Assembly (NCBI GenBank): GCA_047606545.1
Contig: JASGEI010000014.1
Location: 1-64,000 of the forward strand
Direction: 5' to 3'
DNA length: 64,000 nt
Source: JASGDC01 sp047606545
GTDB lineage: Bacteria; Actinomycetota; Actinomycetes; Actinomycetales; Micrococcaceae
The notes below the pieces were generated by a model. The model searched no databases and was not told the DNA's origin. It worked only from the letters and a program-made list of their open reading frames with translations. This document shows, in pieces, positions 34,453 through 44,506 of this stretch. The position numbers and the translations under genes are program-made. How positions within the stretch are numbered: position 1 is the stretch's first letter; each line of letters starts with the position of its first letter.

Positions 34453-35643
34453 TTACTTGATAATCTTAGTCACACGACCAGAACCAACAGTACGTCCACC
34501 TTCACGAATCGCGAAGCCTAGACCTTCTTCCATAGCGATTGGCTGGATAAGCTCAACAGCCATCTCAGTGTTATCGCCAGGCATTACCATTTCAGTTCCT
34601 TCTGGAAGTGTAATTACACCAGTTACGTCAGTTGTACGGAAGTAGAACTGAGGGCGGTAGTTAGTGTAGAACGGATTGTGACGCCCACCTTCATCCTTAG
34701 AAAGGATGTACACGTTACCTTCGAATTCAGTGTGTGGAGTGATTGAACCTGGTTTAACAACAACCTGGCCACGCTCAACATCTTCACGCTTTAGACCACG
34801 AAGAAGTAGACCACAGTTCTCGCCTGCCCATGCTTCATCAAGTTGCTTGTGGAACATCTCAATACCAGTAACAGTAGTCTTCTGGATTGGACGGATACCA
34901 ACGATTTCAACCTCAGAGTTAATTGGAAGAGTACCACGTTCAGCACGACCTGTTACTACAGTACCGCGACCTGTAATTGTAAATACATCCTCAATTGGCA
35001 TCAAGAATGGCTTGTCTTTGTCACGCTGTGGTTCTGGAATATACTCATCAACAGCTTCCATTAGCTCTTCAACAGCCTTAACCCACTTTTCGTCACCTTC
35101 AAGTGCCTTAAGCGCAGATACCTGGATAACTGGAGCTTCATCTCCATCGAATTCTTGCTCAGAAAGAAGTTCACGAACTTCCATTTCTACTAATTCAAGT
35201 AGTTCTTCATCGTCAACCATGTCAGCTTTGTTAAGAGCTACAAGAAGTGTTGGTACACCAACCTGACGAGCTAGAAGAACGTGTTCACGAGTCTGAGCCA
35301 TTGGACCATCAGTAGCAGCAACTACAAGAATCGCACCGTCCATCTGAGCTGCACCAGTAATCATGTTCTTGATGTAGTCAGCGTGACCTGGAGCGTCTAC
35401 GTGTGCGTAGTGGCGCTTTTCAGTCTCATACTCAATGTGAGAGATGTTAATTGTAATACCACGCTGCTTTTCTTCAGGTGCCTTATCAATTTCATCAAAC
35501 TTAAATGGTTCGTTTAGATCAGGGTACTTGTCAGCTAGCACCTTAGAGATTGCTGCTGTCAATGTAGTTTTACCGTGGTCAACGTGACCAATAGTACCAA
35601 TGTTTAAGTGCGGCTTGGTACGTTCGAACTTTGCCTTAGCCAC
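34453..35643 (-). CDS. tuf: Elongation factor Tu
   Basis: GTPase delivering aminoacyl-tRNA to the ribosome, 396 residues. GTP motifs GHVDHGKTT, DAPGH and NKADM are visible, with domain 2 (IEDVFTITGRGTVVTGRAERG) and domain 3 (HTEFEGNVYILSKDEGGRHNPFYTNYRPQFYFRTTDVTG). GTG start with AGGAGG upstream. It has its own promoter (35687-35716) and terminator, so it can be made independently of fusA. Confidence 0.98.
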   Translation of the reverse strand: MAKAKFERTKPHLNIGTIGHVDHGKTTLTAAISKVLADKYPDLNEPFKFDEIDKAPEEKQRGITINISHIEYETEKRHYAHVDAPGHADYIKNMITGAAQMDGAILVVAATDGPMAQTREHVLLARQVGVPTLLVALNKADMVDDEELLELVEMEVRELLSEQEFDGDEAPVIQVSALKALEGDEKWVKAVEELMEAVDEYIPEPQRDKDKPFLMPIEDVFTITGRGTVVTGRAERGTLPINSEVEIVGIRPIQKTTVTGIEMFHKQLDEAWAGENCGLLLRGLKREDVERGQVVVKPGSITPHTEFEGNVYILSKDEGGRHNPFYTNYRPQFYFRTTDVTGVITLPEGTEMVMPGDNTEMAVELIQPIAMEEGLGFAIREGGRTVGSGRVTKIIK

Positions 35644-35686
35644 TAGGGCCTCCTATTTCATGTTGTCTTAATAGTTAATTACCTTA

Positions 35687-35716
35687 ACTATATTACGTCA
35701 TTTACGTTGTTTACAA
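35687..35716 (-). promoter_or_regulatory. tuf promoter
   Basis: The minus strand reads TTGTAA, 18 bp, TATAGT in the 100-bp fusA-tuf gap, giving a leader of about 40 nt. Confidence 0.7.
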
Positions 35717-35743
35717 AAATGGAATTTGCTTCCAGTGTAGGTT

Positions 35744-37846
35744 TTATTCTCCTTGTGCCTTCTGAACAATTTCTTCAGACACGTTTTTTGGGACTTCCGC
35801 ATATGTATCGAAAACCATAGAGAATACTGCACGACCCTGTGTCTTTGAACGCAGGTCGCCAATGTAACCAAACATCTCAGAAAGAGGGACATTGGCACGA
35901 ATTACCTTCACACCGGTTGCATCTTCCATGGATGAAATTTGACCACGGCGAGAGTTTAGGTCACCAATTACGTCACCCATGTACTCTTCTGGAGTACGAA
36001 CCTCTACTGCCATGATAGGTTCAAGGAGTGCAGGATCTGCTTTACGCATCGCTTCCTTCATACCCTGAACACCAGCGATTTTGAAGGCCATCTCAGAAGA
36101 GTCAACATCGTGATACTGACCATCCTTCAATACTGCCTTAATACCAACCACTGGGTAACCAGCAAGAACACCATACTTCATAGCATCTTGAATACCCTGG
36201 TCTACGCTTGGAATATATTCACGAGGGATACGTCCACCCGTTACTTTATTCTCAAATTCATATAAGTCATCGCCTTCAACTTCCATTGGTTCAATAGAGA
36301 ATTGAATCTTAGCGAACTGACCAGAACCACCAGACTGCTTCTTGTGAGTGTAATCGTGCTTATCAACTTTGCGACGAATAGTTTCACGGTAAGCTACCTG
36401 TGGTTTACCTACATTTGCCTCTACCTTAAACTCACGACGCATACGGTCAACGAATACATCTAAGTGAAGTTCACCCATACCACCAATCACAGTCTGACCA
36501 GTTTCTTCGTCAAGGCTTACGCGGAAGGTAGGATCTTCTGCTACTAGCTTTTGAATTGCTGTTGAAAGCTTCTCTTGGTCACCTTTAGTCTTTGGTTCAA
36601 TTGCCACATCAATCACAGGTTCTGGGAATGACATAGATTCAAGAACAATCTGATTATTTGGGTCACAAAGTGTGTCCCCTGTAGTAGTATCTTTAAGACC
36701 AATCACAGCATAAATGTGACCAGCTTGTAACTCATCAACCGGGTTCTCTTTGTTAGAGTGCATCTGGAATACCTTGCCGATACGCTCTTTCTTTTGCTTA
36801 GTCGCATTATATACCTGAGAACCTGAAGAGGCTTTACCAGAGTACACACGCACGTAAGTCAAGGTACCAAAGAATGGGTGAGATGCTACCTTGAAAGCAA
36901 GAGCTGCGAAAGGTTCGTTAACTTCTGGCTTACGAGTAAGCTCTTCTTCCTCATCTTTCACACTATGACCAGTAATTGCTGGTACATCTAGTGGAGAAGG
37001 CAGGTAACGAACAACTGCATCAAGCATAGGTTGGATACCTTTGTTCTTGAATGCGGAACCACAGAATATTGGGTAAACTTCTGAAGCGATAGTTAGTTTA
37101 CGAACGCCATCTTTAATCTCTTCTTCAGTAAGATCTTCGCCTTCAAGATACTTTTCCATCAGTTCGTCATCAGATTCCGCAACTGTCTCAATAAGTTCGT
37201 TACGGTATTCCTCTGCTTTATCCTGAAGGTCTTCTGGAATATCCTCGATTTCGTACTTAGCACCCATTTCAGTCTCACCACGCCAAGTCAGTGCCTTCAT
37301 GGTGATTAAATCTACTACACCTTCAAAGTCATTTTCTGCACCAATTGGCAACTGCATTACCAATGGCTTTGCATGAAGACGGTCAACGATAGTCTGCACA
37401 GTGAAGTAGAAATCTGCACCAAGCTTATCCATCTTGTTTACGAAACAGATGCGAGGCACATCGTACTTGTCAGCTTGACGCCAAACAGTTTCAGACTGAG
37501 GTTCTACACCTTCTTTACCGTCGAACACTGCAACAGCACCATCAAGTACACGTAGTGAACGTTCTACCTCTACAGTGAAGTCAACGTGTCCCGGTGTATC
37601 TATGATGTTAATCTGGTAGTCATCCCAGTAACAAGTAGTTGCAGCAGAAGTAATTGTGATACCACGTTCCTGCTCCTGCTCCATCCAGTCCATTGTTGAA
37701 GCACCATCATGTGTTTCACCAATTTTATGGTTGATACCAGTGTAATATAGAATACGCTCTGTTGCGGTAGTTTTACCAGCATCAATGTGAGCCATGATGC
37801 CGATATTGCGGACCTTTTTAAGATCAGAAAGTACGTCTAGCGCCAC
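35744..37846 (-). CDS. fusA: Elongation factor G
   Basis: Translocase GTPase of 700 residues. AHIDAGKTT, DTPGHVDFTVEVERSLRVLDGAVAVFDG and NKMDKLGADF are the GTP-binding motifs, followed by the four remaining domains (ends with GDLRSKTQGRAVFSMVFDTYAEVP). It lies 35 bp after rpsG in the str operon. Confidence 0.98.
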   Translation of the reverse strand: MALDVLSDLKKVRNIGIMAHIDAGKTTATERILYYTGINHKIGETHDGASTMDWMEQEQERGITITSAATTCYWDDYQINIIDTPGHVDFTVEVERSLRVLDGAVAVFDGKEGVEPQSETVWRQADKYDVPRICFVNKMDKLGADFYFTVQTIVDRLHAKPLVMQLPIGAENDFEGVVDLITMKALTWRGETEMGAKYEIEDIPEDLQDKAEEYRNELIETVAESDDELMEKYLEGEDLTEEEIKDGVRKLTIASEVYPIFCGSAFKNKGIQPMLDAVVRYLPSPLDVPAITGHSVKDEEEELTRKPEVNEPFAALAFKVASHPFFGTLTYVRVYSGKASSGSQVYNATKQKKERIGKVFQMHSNKENPVDELQAGHIYAVIGLKDTTTGDTLCDPNNQIVLESMSFPEPVIDVAIEPKTKGDQEKLSTAIQKLVAEDPTFRVSLDEETGQTVIGGMGELHLDVFVDRMRREFKVEANVGKPQVAYRETIRRKVDKHDYTHKKQSGGSGQFAKIQFSIEPMEVEGDDLYEFENKVTGGRIPREYIPSVDQGIQDAMKYGVLAGYPVVGIKAVLKDGQYHDVDSSEMAFKIAGVQGMKEAMRKADPALLEPIMAVEVRTPEEYMGDVIGDLNSRRGQISSMEDATGVKVIRANVPLSEMFGYIGDLRSKTQGRAVFSMVFDTYAEVPKNVSEEIVQKAQGE

Positions 37847-37881
37847 TTTTCCTAGCCTTTCAAATTTTAGCTAATTATTGA

Positions 37882-38352
37882 TTACCAACGGTAATGTGCA
37901 AACGCACGGTTTGCTTCTGCCATTTTATGTGTGTCTTCGCGCTTCTTAACTGCAGCACCAAGACCGTTCGAAGCATCAAGAATTTCATTCTGTAGACGCT
38001 CAGTCATAGTCTTTTCACGACGATTCTTTGCAAAACCTACTAGCCAACGAAGAGCTAGCGCAGTCTGACGTGCAGGCTTTACATCGATAGGTACCTGGTA
38101 AGTTGCACCACCAACACGGCGTGACTTAACCTCGATTGCAGGCTTTACGTTATCGATAGCCTTTTTCAAAGTTGTAACTGGATCAGCATCAGCTTTTTTG
38201 CGAGTACCTTCTAAGGCACCATATACGATGCTTTCCGCTGTTGATTTTTTACCGCCTAGAAGAACCTTGTTTACTAGCTGCGTAACTAATTGAGATCCGT
38301 AAACCGGATCAGTCACTAAAGGGCGCTTAGGCGCTGGACCTTTACGTGGCAT
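37882..38352 (-). CDS. rpsG: 30S ribosomal protein S7
   Basis: 156 residues, MPRKGPAPKRPLVTDPVYGSQLVTQLVNKVL at the start and ANRAFAHYRW at the end, both diagnostic. Nucleates 30S head assembly. The start overlaps the rpsL stop by one base. Confidence 0.97.
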   Translation of the reverse strand: MPRKGPAPKRPLVTDPVYGSQLVTQLVNKVLLGGKKSTAESIVYGALEGTRKKADADPVTTLKKAIDNVKPAIEVKSRRVGGATYQVPIDVKPARQTALALRWLVGFAKNRREKTMTERLQNEILDASNGLGAAVKKREDTHKMAEANRAFAHYRW

Positions 38353-38723
38353 TATTTCTCCTTCTTAGCACCGTAACGACTACGTGCTTGTTTACGATCT
38401 TTAACACCCTGTGTATCTAGGGCTCCACGGACAATCTTGTAACGTACACCTGGAAGGTCTTTCACACGACCACCGCGCACAAGCACGATAGAGTGTTCTT
38501 GTAGGTTATGACCAACCCCAGGAATGTAAGCTGTAACCTCTACACCACCGTTTAGGCGTACACGAGCTACCTTACGAAGCGCAGAGTTTGGCTTTTTTGG
38601 AGTAGTAGTATATACACGAGTACATACACCACGGCGCATAGGGTTGCCCCGCAATGCTGGGGCCTTTGTCTTTGAGACTTTTGGTGAGCGGCCTTTGCGG
38701 ACCAGCTGCTGAATAGTAGGCAC
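38352..38723 (-). CDS. rpsL: 30S ribosomal protein S12
   Basis: 123 residues in the decoding centre. MPTIQQLVRKGR start, TTPKKPNSALRKVARVRL and GGRVKDLPGVRYKIVRG. K43 and K88 are the wild-type residues associated with streptomycin sensitivity. GTG start with GGAGA upstream. First gene of the str operon. Confidence 0.97.
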   Translation of the reverse strand: MPTIQQLVRKGRSPKVSKTKAPALRGNPMRRGVCTRVYTTTPKKPNSALRKVARVRLNGGVEVTAYIPGVGHNLQEHSIVLVRGGRVKDLPGVRYKIVRGALDTQGVKDRKQARSRYGAKKEK

Positions 38724-38746
38724 TACTTATTCTCCATTTTGTCGAA

Positions 38747-38775
38747 ATTATACTTACAGATTACAGTGCACAGCA
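38747..38775 (-). promoter_or_regulatory. Possible promoter of the str operon
   Basis: TATAAT on the minus strand at 38747-38752 is preceded at 17 bp by a poor TGCTGT. A second candidate pair (TTGCAT, 17 bp, TGTAAT) lies just upstream. The leader would be short (about 20 nt). Confidence 0.4.
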
Positions 38776-38845
38776 TTTAAGTATGCAAAATGCACTGGCA
38801 ATAATTGCACTCACACTAGCTTACAGCTTTTAGTTAAAAATGACA

Positions 38846-38880
38846 ATTCGGCGTACCGATTTTTTTTCGATACGCCGAAT
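38846..38880 (-). terminator. Terminator of the POT transporter gene
   Basis: A 14-bp stem with one mismatch (38846-38859 with 38867-38880) and a homopolymeric 7-nt loop, followed on the minus strand by TTGTCATTTTT. It lies 16 bp past the stop. Confidence 0.8.
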
Positions 38881-38896
38881 ATTGAGTGCTTGAAGC

Positions 38897-40357
38897 CTAG
38901 CGAATACCTGCCATTTTCTTCTTAATGAATGGCACAAGACCCGCAATGATAGCACTAACCACGATAGATGTAAGACCTACACCTATGAAGTAAGGAACTT
39001 CATTAGTTGGGTTGTAGTAGCCAGCAATGGTACCTGACAATGCAGTACCCATTGATGAAGCAAGCATATATAACGCAACCATCATAGTAACGAAACGTTT
39101 AGGTGATAAACGAGTAGCTACTGATAAACCGATTGGCGAAATACAAAGCTCAGCAACACAGAATAGTAACAGGATAAATAGCACTAATAGTAACGGCACT
39201 TTATTTTGACCACTGTTAGCAACAGGCAGGAATAATAAGTAAGCCACACCAATCAAGAAGTTAGCGAAAGCAAACTTCACTGGAGTTGATGGGTTCTTAT
39301 CTCCTAGTTTCGTCCAAACACCTGCAAATACTAGAGCTAGTAACATTACGTAAATTGCAGAAACTGAGTTCATCCAAGCAGCAGGGAATTCCCAACCAAA
39401 AATTTTACGATTCAAACGTTCATCAGTAAATAATGGCAAGAATGTGAAGATCTGCTGGTACAAAGCCCAGAATGCGACCTGAGAAACTAACAATGGAATG
39501 AACGCTACAACACGGCTCTTTTCTTCAGCAGTAGTCTTATCCGTACGTAGCAACATTGAAATAATCGAAATTGCTGCAATTGCAGAGAAAACTGCAATGA
39601 ATGTCGAAACATTTTCACCAGCAAAAGCTGCACGCGTTGGTGATGAAAAAGTAAACCAACCAAGCAGTGCGATAACCACGATAGCTACTGCAGCTATTGT
39701 CTTTGCACGGCTTGCTTCCTCTGGCGTCAATGGGTCACTTGGCTTGCGAGTTCCTTCAGCAAATACTTTACGACCTACTGTGTACTGCGCTAGACCAAGA
39801 GCCATACCAACTGCTGCTGCACCAAACGCATAGTGGAAACCTACACCTTGAAGTGCGCCGGTTACCAAAGGCCCAAGGAAAGCACCTACGTTAATACCAA
39901 AGTAATATAGCGAGAATCCCGCATCACTTCGTGGATCGTTTTTATCGTAAAGGGTACCTACCATTGAAGTAGAGCTGGCTTTAACACCACCACCACCGAA
40001 AGCAATCAGTAGCAGACCAATAACAAGACCGAAAATTCCATGTAACAAGGCCATAGATAAGTGGCCAAACACTACAATAATAGCACTATAGAATAGTGTC
40101 TTTTCACGGCCTAACAAGCGGTCAGAAATCCAACCAAATAGGATGGTACTTAAGAACACCATACCACCGTATGCACCAGCAAGTGACGTTGCAGTGCCTT
40201 TATCAAGCCCTAAACCACCTTGGCTGGCCGTGTATGTTACATAGAATACAAGAATTGCTTGTACACCATAGAAGGAGAAGCGCTCCCACATTTCCACACC
40301 AAAAAGAGTAGCCAATGACTTAGGATGCCCAAAGAATGAAGTATCATCCTTAGCCAA
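38897..40357 (-). CDS. POT/PTR family proton-dependent peptide transporter
   Basis: A 486-residue protein with about 14 hydrophobic segments. The ExxERF motif of proton-coupled oligopeptide transporters is seen as EMWERFSFYG in the first helix, and the PTR2 signature as FSLYYFGINVGAFLGPLVTG. It probably imports di- and tripeptides with protons. The start is TTG with an AGAGGA site upstream; a non-standard earlier start cannot be excluded. It lies alone between rpoC and rpsL with its own terminator. Confidence 0.9.
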   Translation of the reverse strand: MAKDDTSFFGHPKSLATLFGVEMWERFSFYGVQAILVFYVTYTASQGGLGLDKGTATSLAGAYGGMVFLSTILFGWISDRLLGREKTLFYSAIIVVFGHLSMALLHGIFGLVIGLLLIAFGGGGVKASSTSMVGTLYDKNDPRSDAGFSLYYFGINVGAFLGPLVTGALQGVGFHYAFGAAAVGMALGLAQYTVGRKVFAEGTRKPSDPLTPEEASRAKTIAAVAIVVIALLGWFTFSSPTRAAFAGENVSTFIAVFSAIAAISIISMLLRTDKTTAEEKSRVVAFIPLLVSQVAFWALYQQIFTFLPLFTDERLNRKIFGWEFPAAWMNSVSAIYVMLLALVFAGVWTKLGDKNPSTPVKFAFANFLIGVAYLLFLPVANSGQNKVPLLLVLFILLLFCVAELCISPIGLSVATRLSPKRFVTMMVALYMLASSMGTALSGTIAGYYNPTNEVPYFIGVGLTSIVVSAIIAGLVPFIKKKMAGIR

Positions 40358-40549
40358 ATTAGCTTTTTCCTCTATAACATTTTCTGTAGCGATAATCTTA
40401 CCTTTCTCGAGTAAAAAATCTCTTCGCTTATAGTGAGATTGTTTATTAGCATACTACTGTTTCTCAGCTAATGCACATTTTTTATGAAATTTAACGTTCA
40501 GCAGACAAATTAACTAGTTCCCTCAAAATTTTCTATAGAATATGAAAAA

Positions 40550-40575
40550 TCCCGGTAGAAAATTTCATACCGGGA
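40550..40575 (-). terminator. rpoBC terminator
   Basis: An 8-bp stem (40550-40557 with 40568-40575), extended inside by GAAA/TTTC, followed on the minus strand by TTTTT. It lies 20 bp past the rpoC stop. Confidence 0.85.
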
Positions 40576-40595
40576 CTCTTCAAAGTTTAAGAAGA

Positions 40596-43500
40596 TTAAC
40601 GGAAATCTGATCCAAAATCGTAATCTTCCAATGGAATTGCAGCACCAGCTGCTTCACCGAAAGCATTTTGGTCGAAATCTGTGAAAGATGTTTCCACATA
40701 AGATTCTTCCAAAGCTTCTTCCGTAGGCTCCACCACTAAATGCTGGTATTGTGACAAACCAGTACCTGCAGGGATTAGCTTACCGATGATTACGTTTTCT
40801 TTTAGACCAAGCAATGGGTCACTCTTACGTTCCATAGCTGCCTGAGTAAGAACTCGAGTAGTCTCCTGGAATGATGCAGCAGACAACCATGACTCAGTAG
40901 CCAAAGAAGCTTTAGTAATACCCATAAGCTCTGGACGACCTGAAGCAGGTTGCTTTTTAGTAGCAAGTGCATTACGGTTTTCTTCATCCAAACGAGCACG
41001 TTCAGTTAACTCACCAGGTAGAAGGTCCGTATCACCAGAGTCAATCACAGTTACACGACGAAGCATCTGACGCACGATAACCTCAACGTGTTTATCGTGG
41101 ATACCTACACCCTGAGAACGGTATACATGCTGCACTTCATCCACCAAGTGTTTTTGTGCCGCACGAGGACCAAGAATACGTAAGATCTGCTTAGGATCTA
41201 CTGCACCTTGAGTAAGTTGCTGTCCAGCTTCTACATGGTCACCTTCTTCAACCAATAGACGAGAACGACGAAGCACTGTGTAAGTAACTTCATCGTAGCC
41301 ATCATCAGGGATCAAAGTAACCTTGAGTGAACGTTCACCTTCTTCAATCTTAACGCGACCGTCATACTCTGCAATTGGCGCTTCACCCTTAGGAGTGCGA
41401 GCTTCGAAAAGCTCTTGGATACGAGGTAGACCCTGAGTAATATCCTCACCTGCAGAAGAAACGGCACCGCCAGTGTGGAAAGTACGCATTGTTAGCTGAG
41501 TACCTGGCTCACCAATTGATTGAGCGGCGATAATACCTACTGCTTCACCAATATCGACCAACTTACCAGAAGCCAGCGAACGACCGTAACAACGAGCACA
41601 AGTACCAATACGAGACTCACAAGTAAGCACTGAACGAATTTTAACCTCTTCAATACCAGCCTTGTACAGTTCATCAATTAGCACATCACCAACATCATCA
41701 CCAGCATGTGCAAGAATCTTGCTACCCTTCTTGACATCTTGTGCCAAAGTACGAGAGTAAACAGTGTTCTCAACATCTTCATACATTGTAGTGCTACCAT
41801 CTTCGGCTTTCACAGCAATTGGTAATACTAGACCTGCAGTAGTACCACAATCTTCCTCACGAACAATTACATCCTGAGAAACGTCTACTAGGCGACGAGT
41901 CAAATAACCAGAGTTTGCAGTACGCAATGCAGTATCAGCAAGCCCCTTACGTGCACCGTGGGTTGCTATGAAGTACTCAAGTACGTGTAGACCTTCACGA
42001 TATGAAGATTTAATAGGACGAGGAATAATCTCACCCTTTGGATTGGCTACCAGACCACGCATACCGGCAATCTGACGAACCTGCATCCAGTTACCACGAG
42101 CACCTGAAGTTACCATTCGGTTAATTGTATTGAGCTCTTCAAGATCAGCTTGCATAACTTCAGCAACCTTGTCAGTAGCTTCAGACCAAATTCCCACTAG
42201 TTCTTGACGACGCTCTTCATCAGAAATCAAACCACGATCGTATTGCTTCTGAACTTTTTGAGCCTTCGCCTCATAGCCTTCAAGAATTTCTTCTTTTTCC
42301 GGTGGCGCTGCCACATCAGAGATTGCAATAGTAACACCAGAACGACTAGCCCAATAGAAACCAGAATCCTTCATGTTATCTAGAGTCTGAGCTACTACAA
42401 TCTTCTGGTAACGCTCTGCTAAATCGTTAACAATACGAGATAGTGTACCTTTATCAGCTACATCTTCAACCCAAGGATAATCTTCAGGTAAAGTCTCATT
42501 AAACAATACCTGCCCTAAAGAAGTTTCTAGCAATACCGGATCGCCTTCTTCGTAGCCTTTTGGTGCTTCCCAACCTTCGTAAGGCACAAAATCATTAAGA
42601 CGAATCTTAGCCTTTGCATTCATATGTAGTTTACCAAGGTCATGAGCCATGATTGCTTCAGCTACTGAACTAAAGATAGAACCTTCACCAACAGCACCTG
42701 AACGCTTTGTAGTTAAGTGGTAAACACCGATAATCATATCCTGAGAAGGAACTGCTGCTGGACGACCATCTGATGGTTTCAAAATGTTATTTGAAGATAG
42801 CATCAATAGACGTGCTTCAGCTTGAGCTTCTGTAGATAGTGGTAAGTGCACTGCCATCTGGTCACCATCAAAATCAGCATTGAATGCTGAACAAACTAAT
42901 GGGTGTAGCTGGATTGCTTTACCTTCAACCAGCTGTGGCTCAAATGCCTGAATACCAAGACGGTGCAATGTAGGTGCACGGTTAAGCAATACTGGATGTT
43001 CAGTAATAACTTCTTCCAAAACATCCCATACTGCTGGACGGTAACGTTCTACCATCCGCTTTGCAGATTTGATATTTTGTGCGTGGTTTAGGTCAACTAA
43101 ACGCTTCATTACGAATGGCTTGAAAAGTTCAAGTGCCATCTGTTTTGGTAGACCACATTCGTGAAGTTTTAGTTTTGGACCAACCACAATTACTGAACGA
43201 CCGGAGTAGTCTACACGCTTACCAAGCAAGTTTTGACGGAAACGTCCTTGCTTACCTTTAAGCATGTCAGAAATTGACTTCAAAGCACGGTTACCTGGAC
43301 CAGTTACTGGGCGACCACGACGACCGTTATCGAATAGGTTATCAACAGCTTCCTGAAGCATGCGCTTTTCGTTATTAACGATGATTTCTGGGGCACCCAA
43401 ATCCATCAAACGCTTTAGACGATTGTTACGATTGATAACACGACGGTATAAGTCGTTAAGGTCAGAAGTTGCAAAGCGACCACCATCAAGCTGTACCATA

Positions 43501-44477
43501 GGACGTAATTCTGGTGGGATTACTGGTACTACTTCTAGCACCATAGCTTCTGGCTTGTTTGTAGTCTGCAAGAAAGCACTAATTACTTTTAGACGCTTAA
43601 GTGCACGAGTCTTACGCTGACCTTTACCAGTTTGAATCTGATCACGAAGTGATTCAGCTTCCGCCGCTAGATCAAAGTTACGTAAACGAGTTTGGATAGC
43701 TTCTGCGCCCATTGAACCTTCAAAATATAATCCGAAACGGTCCTGTAGGTCACGGAATAGTTGCTCATCACCAATTAGGTCATTAACCTTTAGGCTTTGG
43801 AACTTTTCCCAAACAGCATCAAGACGAGCAATATCATTATCAGCACGGCGACGAATTGCAGCCATATCTTTATCAGCAGCATCACGAAGCTTGCGCTTTG
43901 CATCAGCTTTTTTGCCTTCTTTTTCTGCTTCAGCTAAGTCGACCTCTAGATCTTTTTGGCGAGCAACTAAATCAGCATCCCGTTGCTTTTCTTTTTCTTC
44001 GCGTTCTAGAGTAATCTCAGCTTGTAAGTTAGGTAACTCAGCATGACGGTTTTCTTCATCAACGCTAGTAATCATGTACGCAGCAAAGTAAATTACCTTC
44101 TCCAAATCTTTTGGAGCTAGATCAAGCAAGTAACCTAGACGAGAAGGTACACCTTTGAAGTACCAAATGTGAGTAACTGGTGCGGCAAGTTCCAGGTGTC
44201 CCATACGTTCACGACGTACTTTAGAACGAGTAACCTCTACACCACAACGCTCACAAACGATACCCTTGAAGCGTACCCGCTTGTACTTACCACAGCTACA
44301 TTCCCAGTCCTTAGATGGACCAAAGATTTTTTCGCAGAAAAGACCATCTTTCTCTGGTTTTAACGTACGGTAGTTAATTGTTTCTGGTTTCTTAACTTCA
44401 CCATGAGACCAATTACGGATCTCATCAGTAGTAGCAAGGCCGATTCGCATTACATCGAATACAGTTTCGTTGGCCAT
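40596..44477 (-). CDS. rpoC: DNA-directed RNA polymerase subunit beta'
   Basis: Catalytic subunit, 1293 residues. The N-terminal zinc site is C60, C62, C75, C78. The catalytic NADFDGDQMAVHLP loop with three aspartates lies near residue 530. The second zinc cluster appears as CESRIGTCARCYGRSL, and SIGEPGTQLTMRTFHTGG is the trigger-loop/bridge-helix region. It contains the actinobacterial-type insertion rich in charged coiled-coil residues near 155-225. It follows rpoB by 29 bp. Confidence 0.98.
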   Translation of the reverse strand: MANETVFDVMRIGLATTDEIRNWSHGEVKKPETINYRTLKPEKDGLFCEKIFGPSKDWECSCGKYKRVRFKGIVCERCGVEVTRSKVRRERMGHLELAAPVTHIWYFKGVPSRLGYLLDLAPKDLEKVIYFAAYMITSVDEENRHAELPNLQAEITLEREEKEKQRDADLVARQKDLEVDLAEAEKEGKKADAKRKLRDAADKDMAAIRRRADNDIARLDAVWEKFQSLKVNDLIGDEQLFRDLQDRFGLYFEGSMGAEAIQTRLRNFDLAAEAESLRDQIQTGKGQRKTRALKRLKVISAFLQTTNKPEAMVLEVVPVIPPELRPMVQLDGGRFATSDLNDLYRRVINRNNRLKRLMDLGAPEIIVNNEKRMLQEAVDNLFDNGRRGRPVTGPGNRALKSISDMLKGKQGRFRQNLLGKRVDYSGRSVIVVGPKLKLHECGLPKQMALELFKPFVMKRLVDLNHAQNIKSAKRMVERYRPAVWDVLEEVITEHPVLLNRAPTLHRLGIQAFEPQLVEGKAIQLHPLVCSAFNADFDGDQMAVHLPLSTEAQAEARLLMLSSNNILKPSDGRPAAVPSQDMIIGVYHLTTKRSGAVGEGSIFSSVAEAIMAHDLGKLHMNAKAKIRLNDFVPYEGWEAPKGYEEGDPVLLETSLGQVLFNETLPEDYPWVEDVADKGTLSRIVNDLAERYQKIVVAQTLDNMKDSGFYWASRSGVTIAISDVAAPPEKEEILEGYEAKAQKVQKQYDRGLISDEERRQELVGIWSEATDKVAEVMQADLEELNTINRMVTSGARGNWMQVRQIAGMRGLVANPKGEIIPRPIKSSYREGLHVLEYFIATHGARKGLADTALRTANSGYLTRRLVDVSQDVIVREEDCGTTAGLVLPIAVKAEDGSTTMYEDVENTVYSRTLAQDVKKGSKILAHAGDDVGDVLIDELYKAGIEEVKIRSVLTCESRIGTCARCYGRSLASGKLVDIGEAVGIIAAQSIGEPGTQLTMRTFHTGGAVSSAGEDITQGLPRIQELFEARTPKGEAPIAEYDGRVKIEEGERSLKVTLIPDDGYDEVTYTVLRRSRLLVEEGDHVEAGQQLTQGAVDPKQILRILGPRAAQKHLVDEVQHVYRSQGVGIHDKHVEVIVRQMLRRVTVIDSGDTDLLPGELTERARLDEENRNALATKKQPASGRPELMGITKASLATESWLSAASFQETTRVLTQAAMERKSDPLLGLKENVIIGKLIPAGTGLSQYQHLVVEPTEEALEESYVETSFTDFDQNAFGEAAGAAIPLEDYDFGSDFR

Positions 44478-44506
44478 GTCTTCCTTTCCTAAATCCTTCT
44501 TTGAAG

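Noticed and set aside
34706..35266. 186-codon plus-strand frame opposite tuf
   Set aside because: Shadow of the highly biased tuf codons; the sequence is Ser/Arg low complexity with no recognisable domain.
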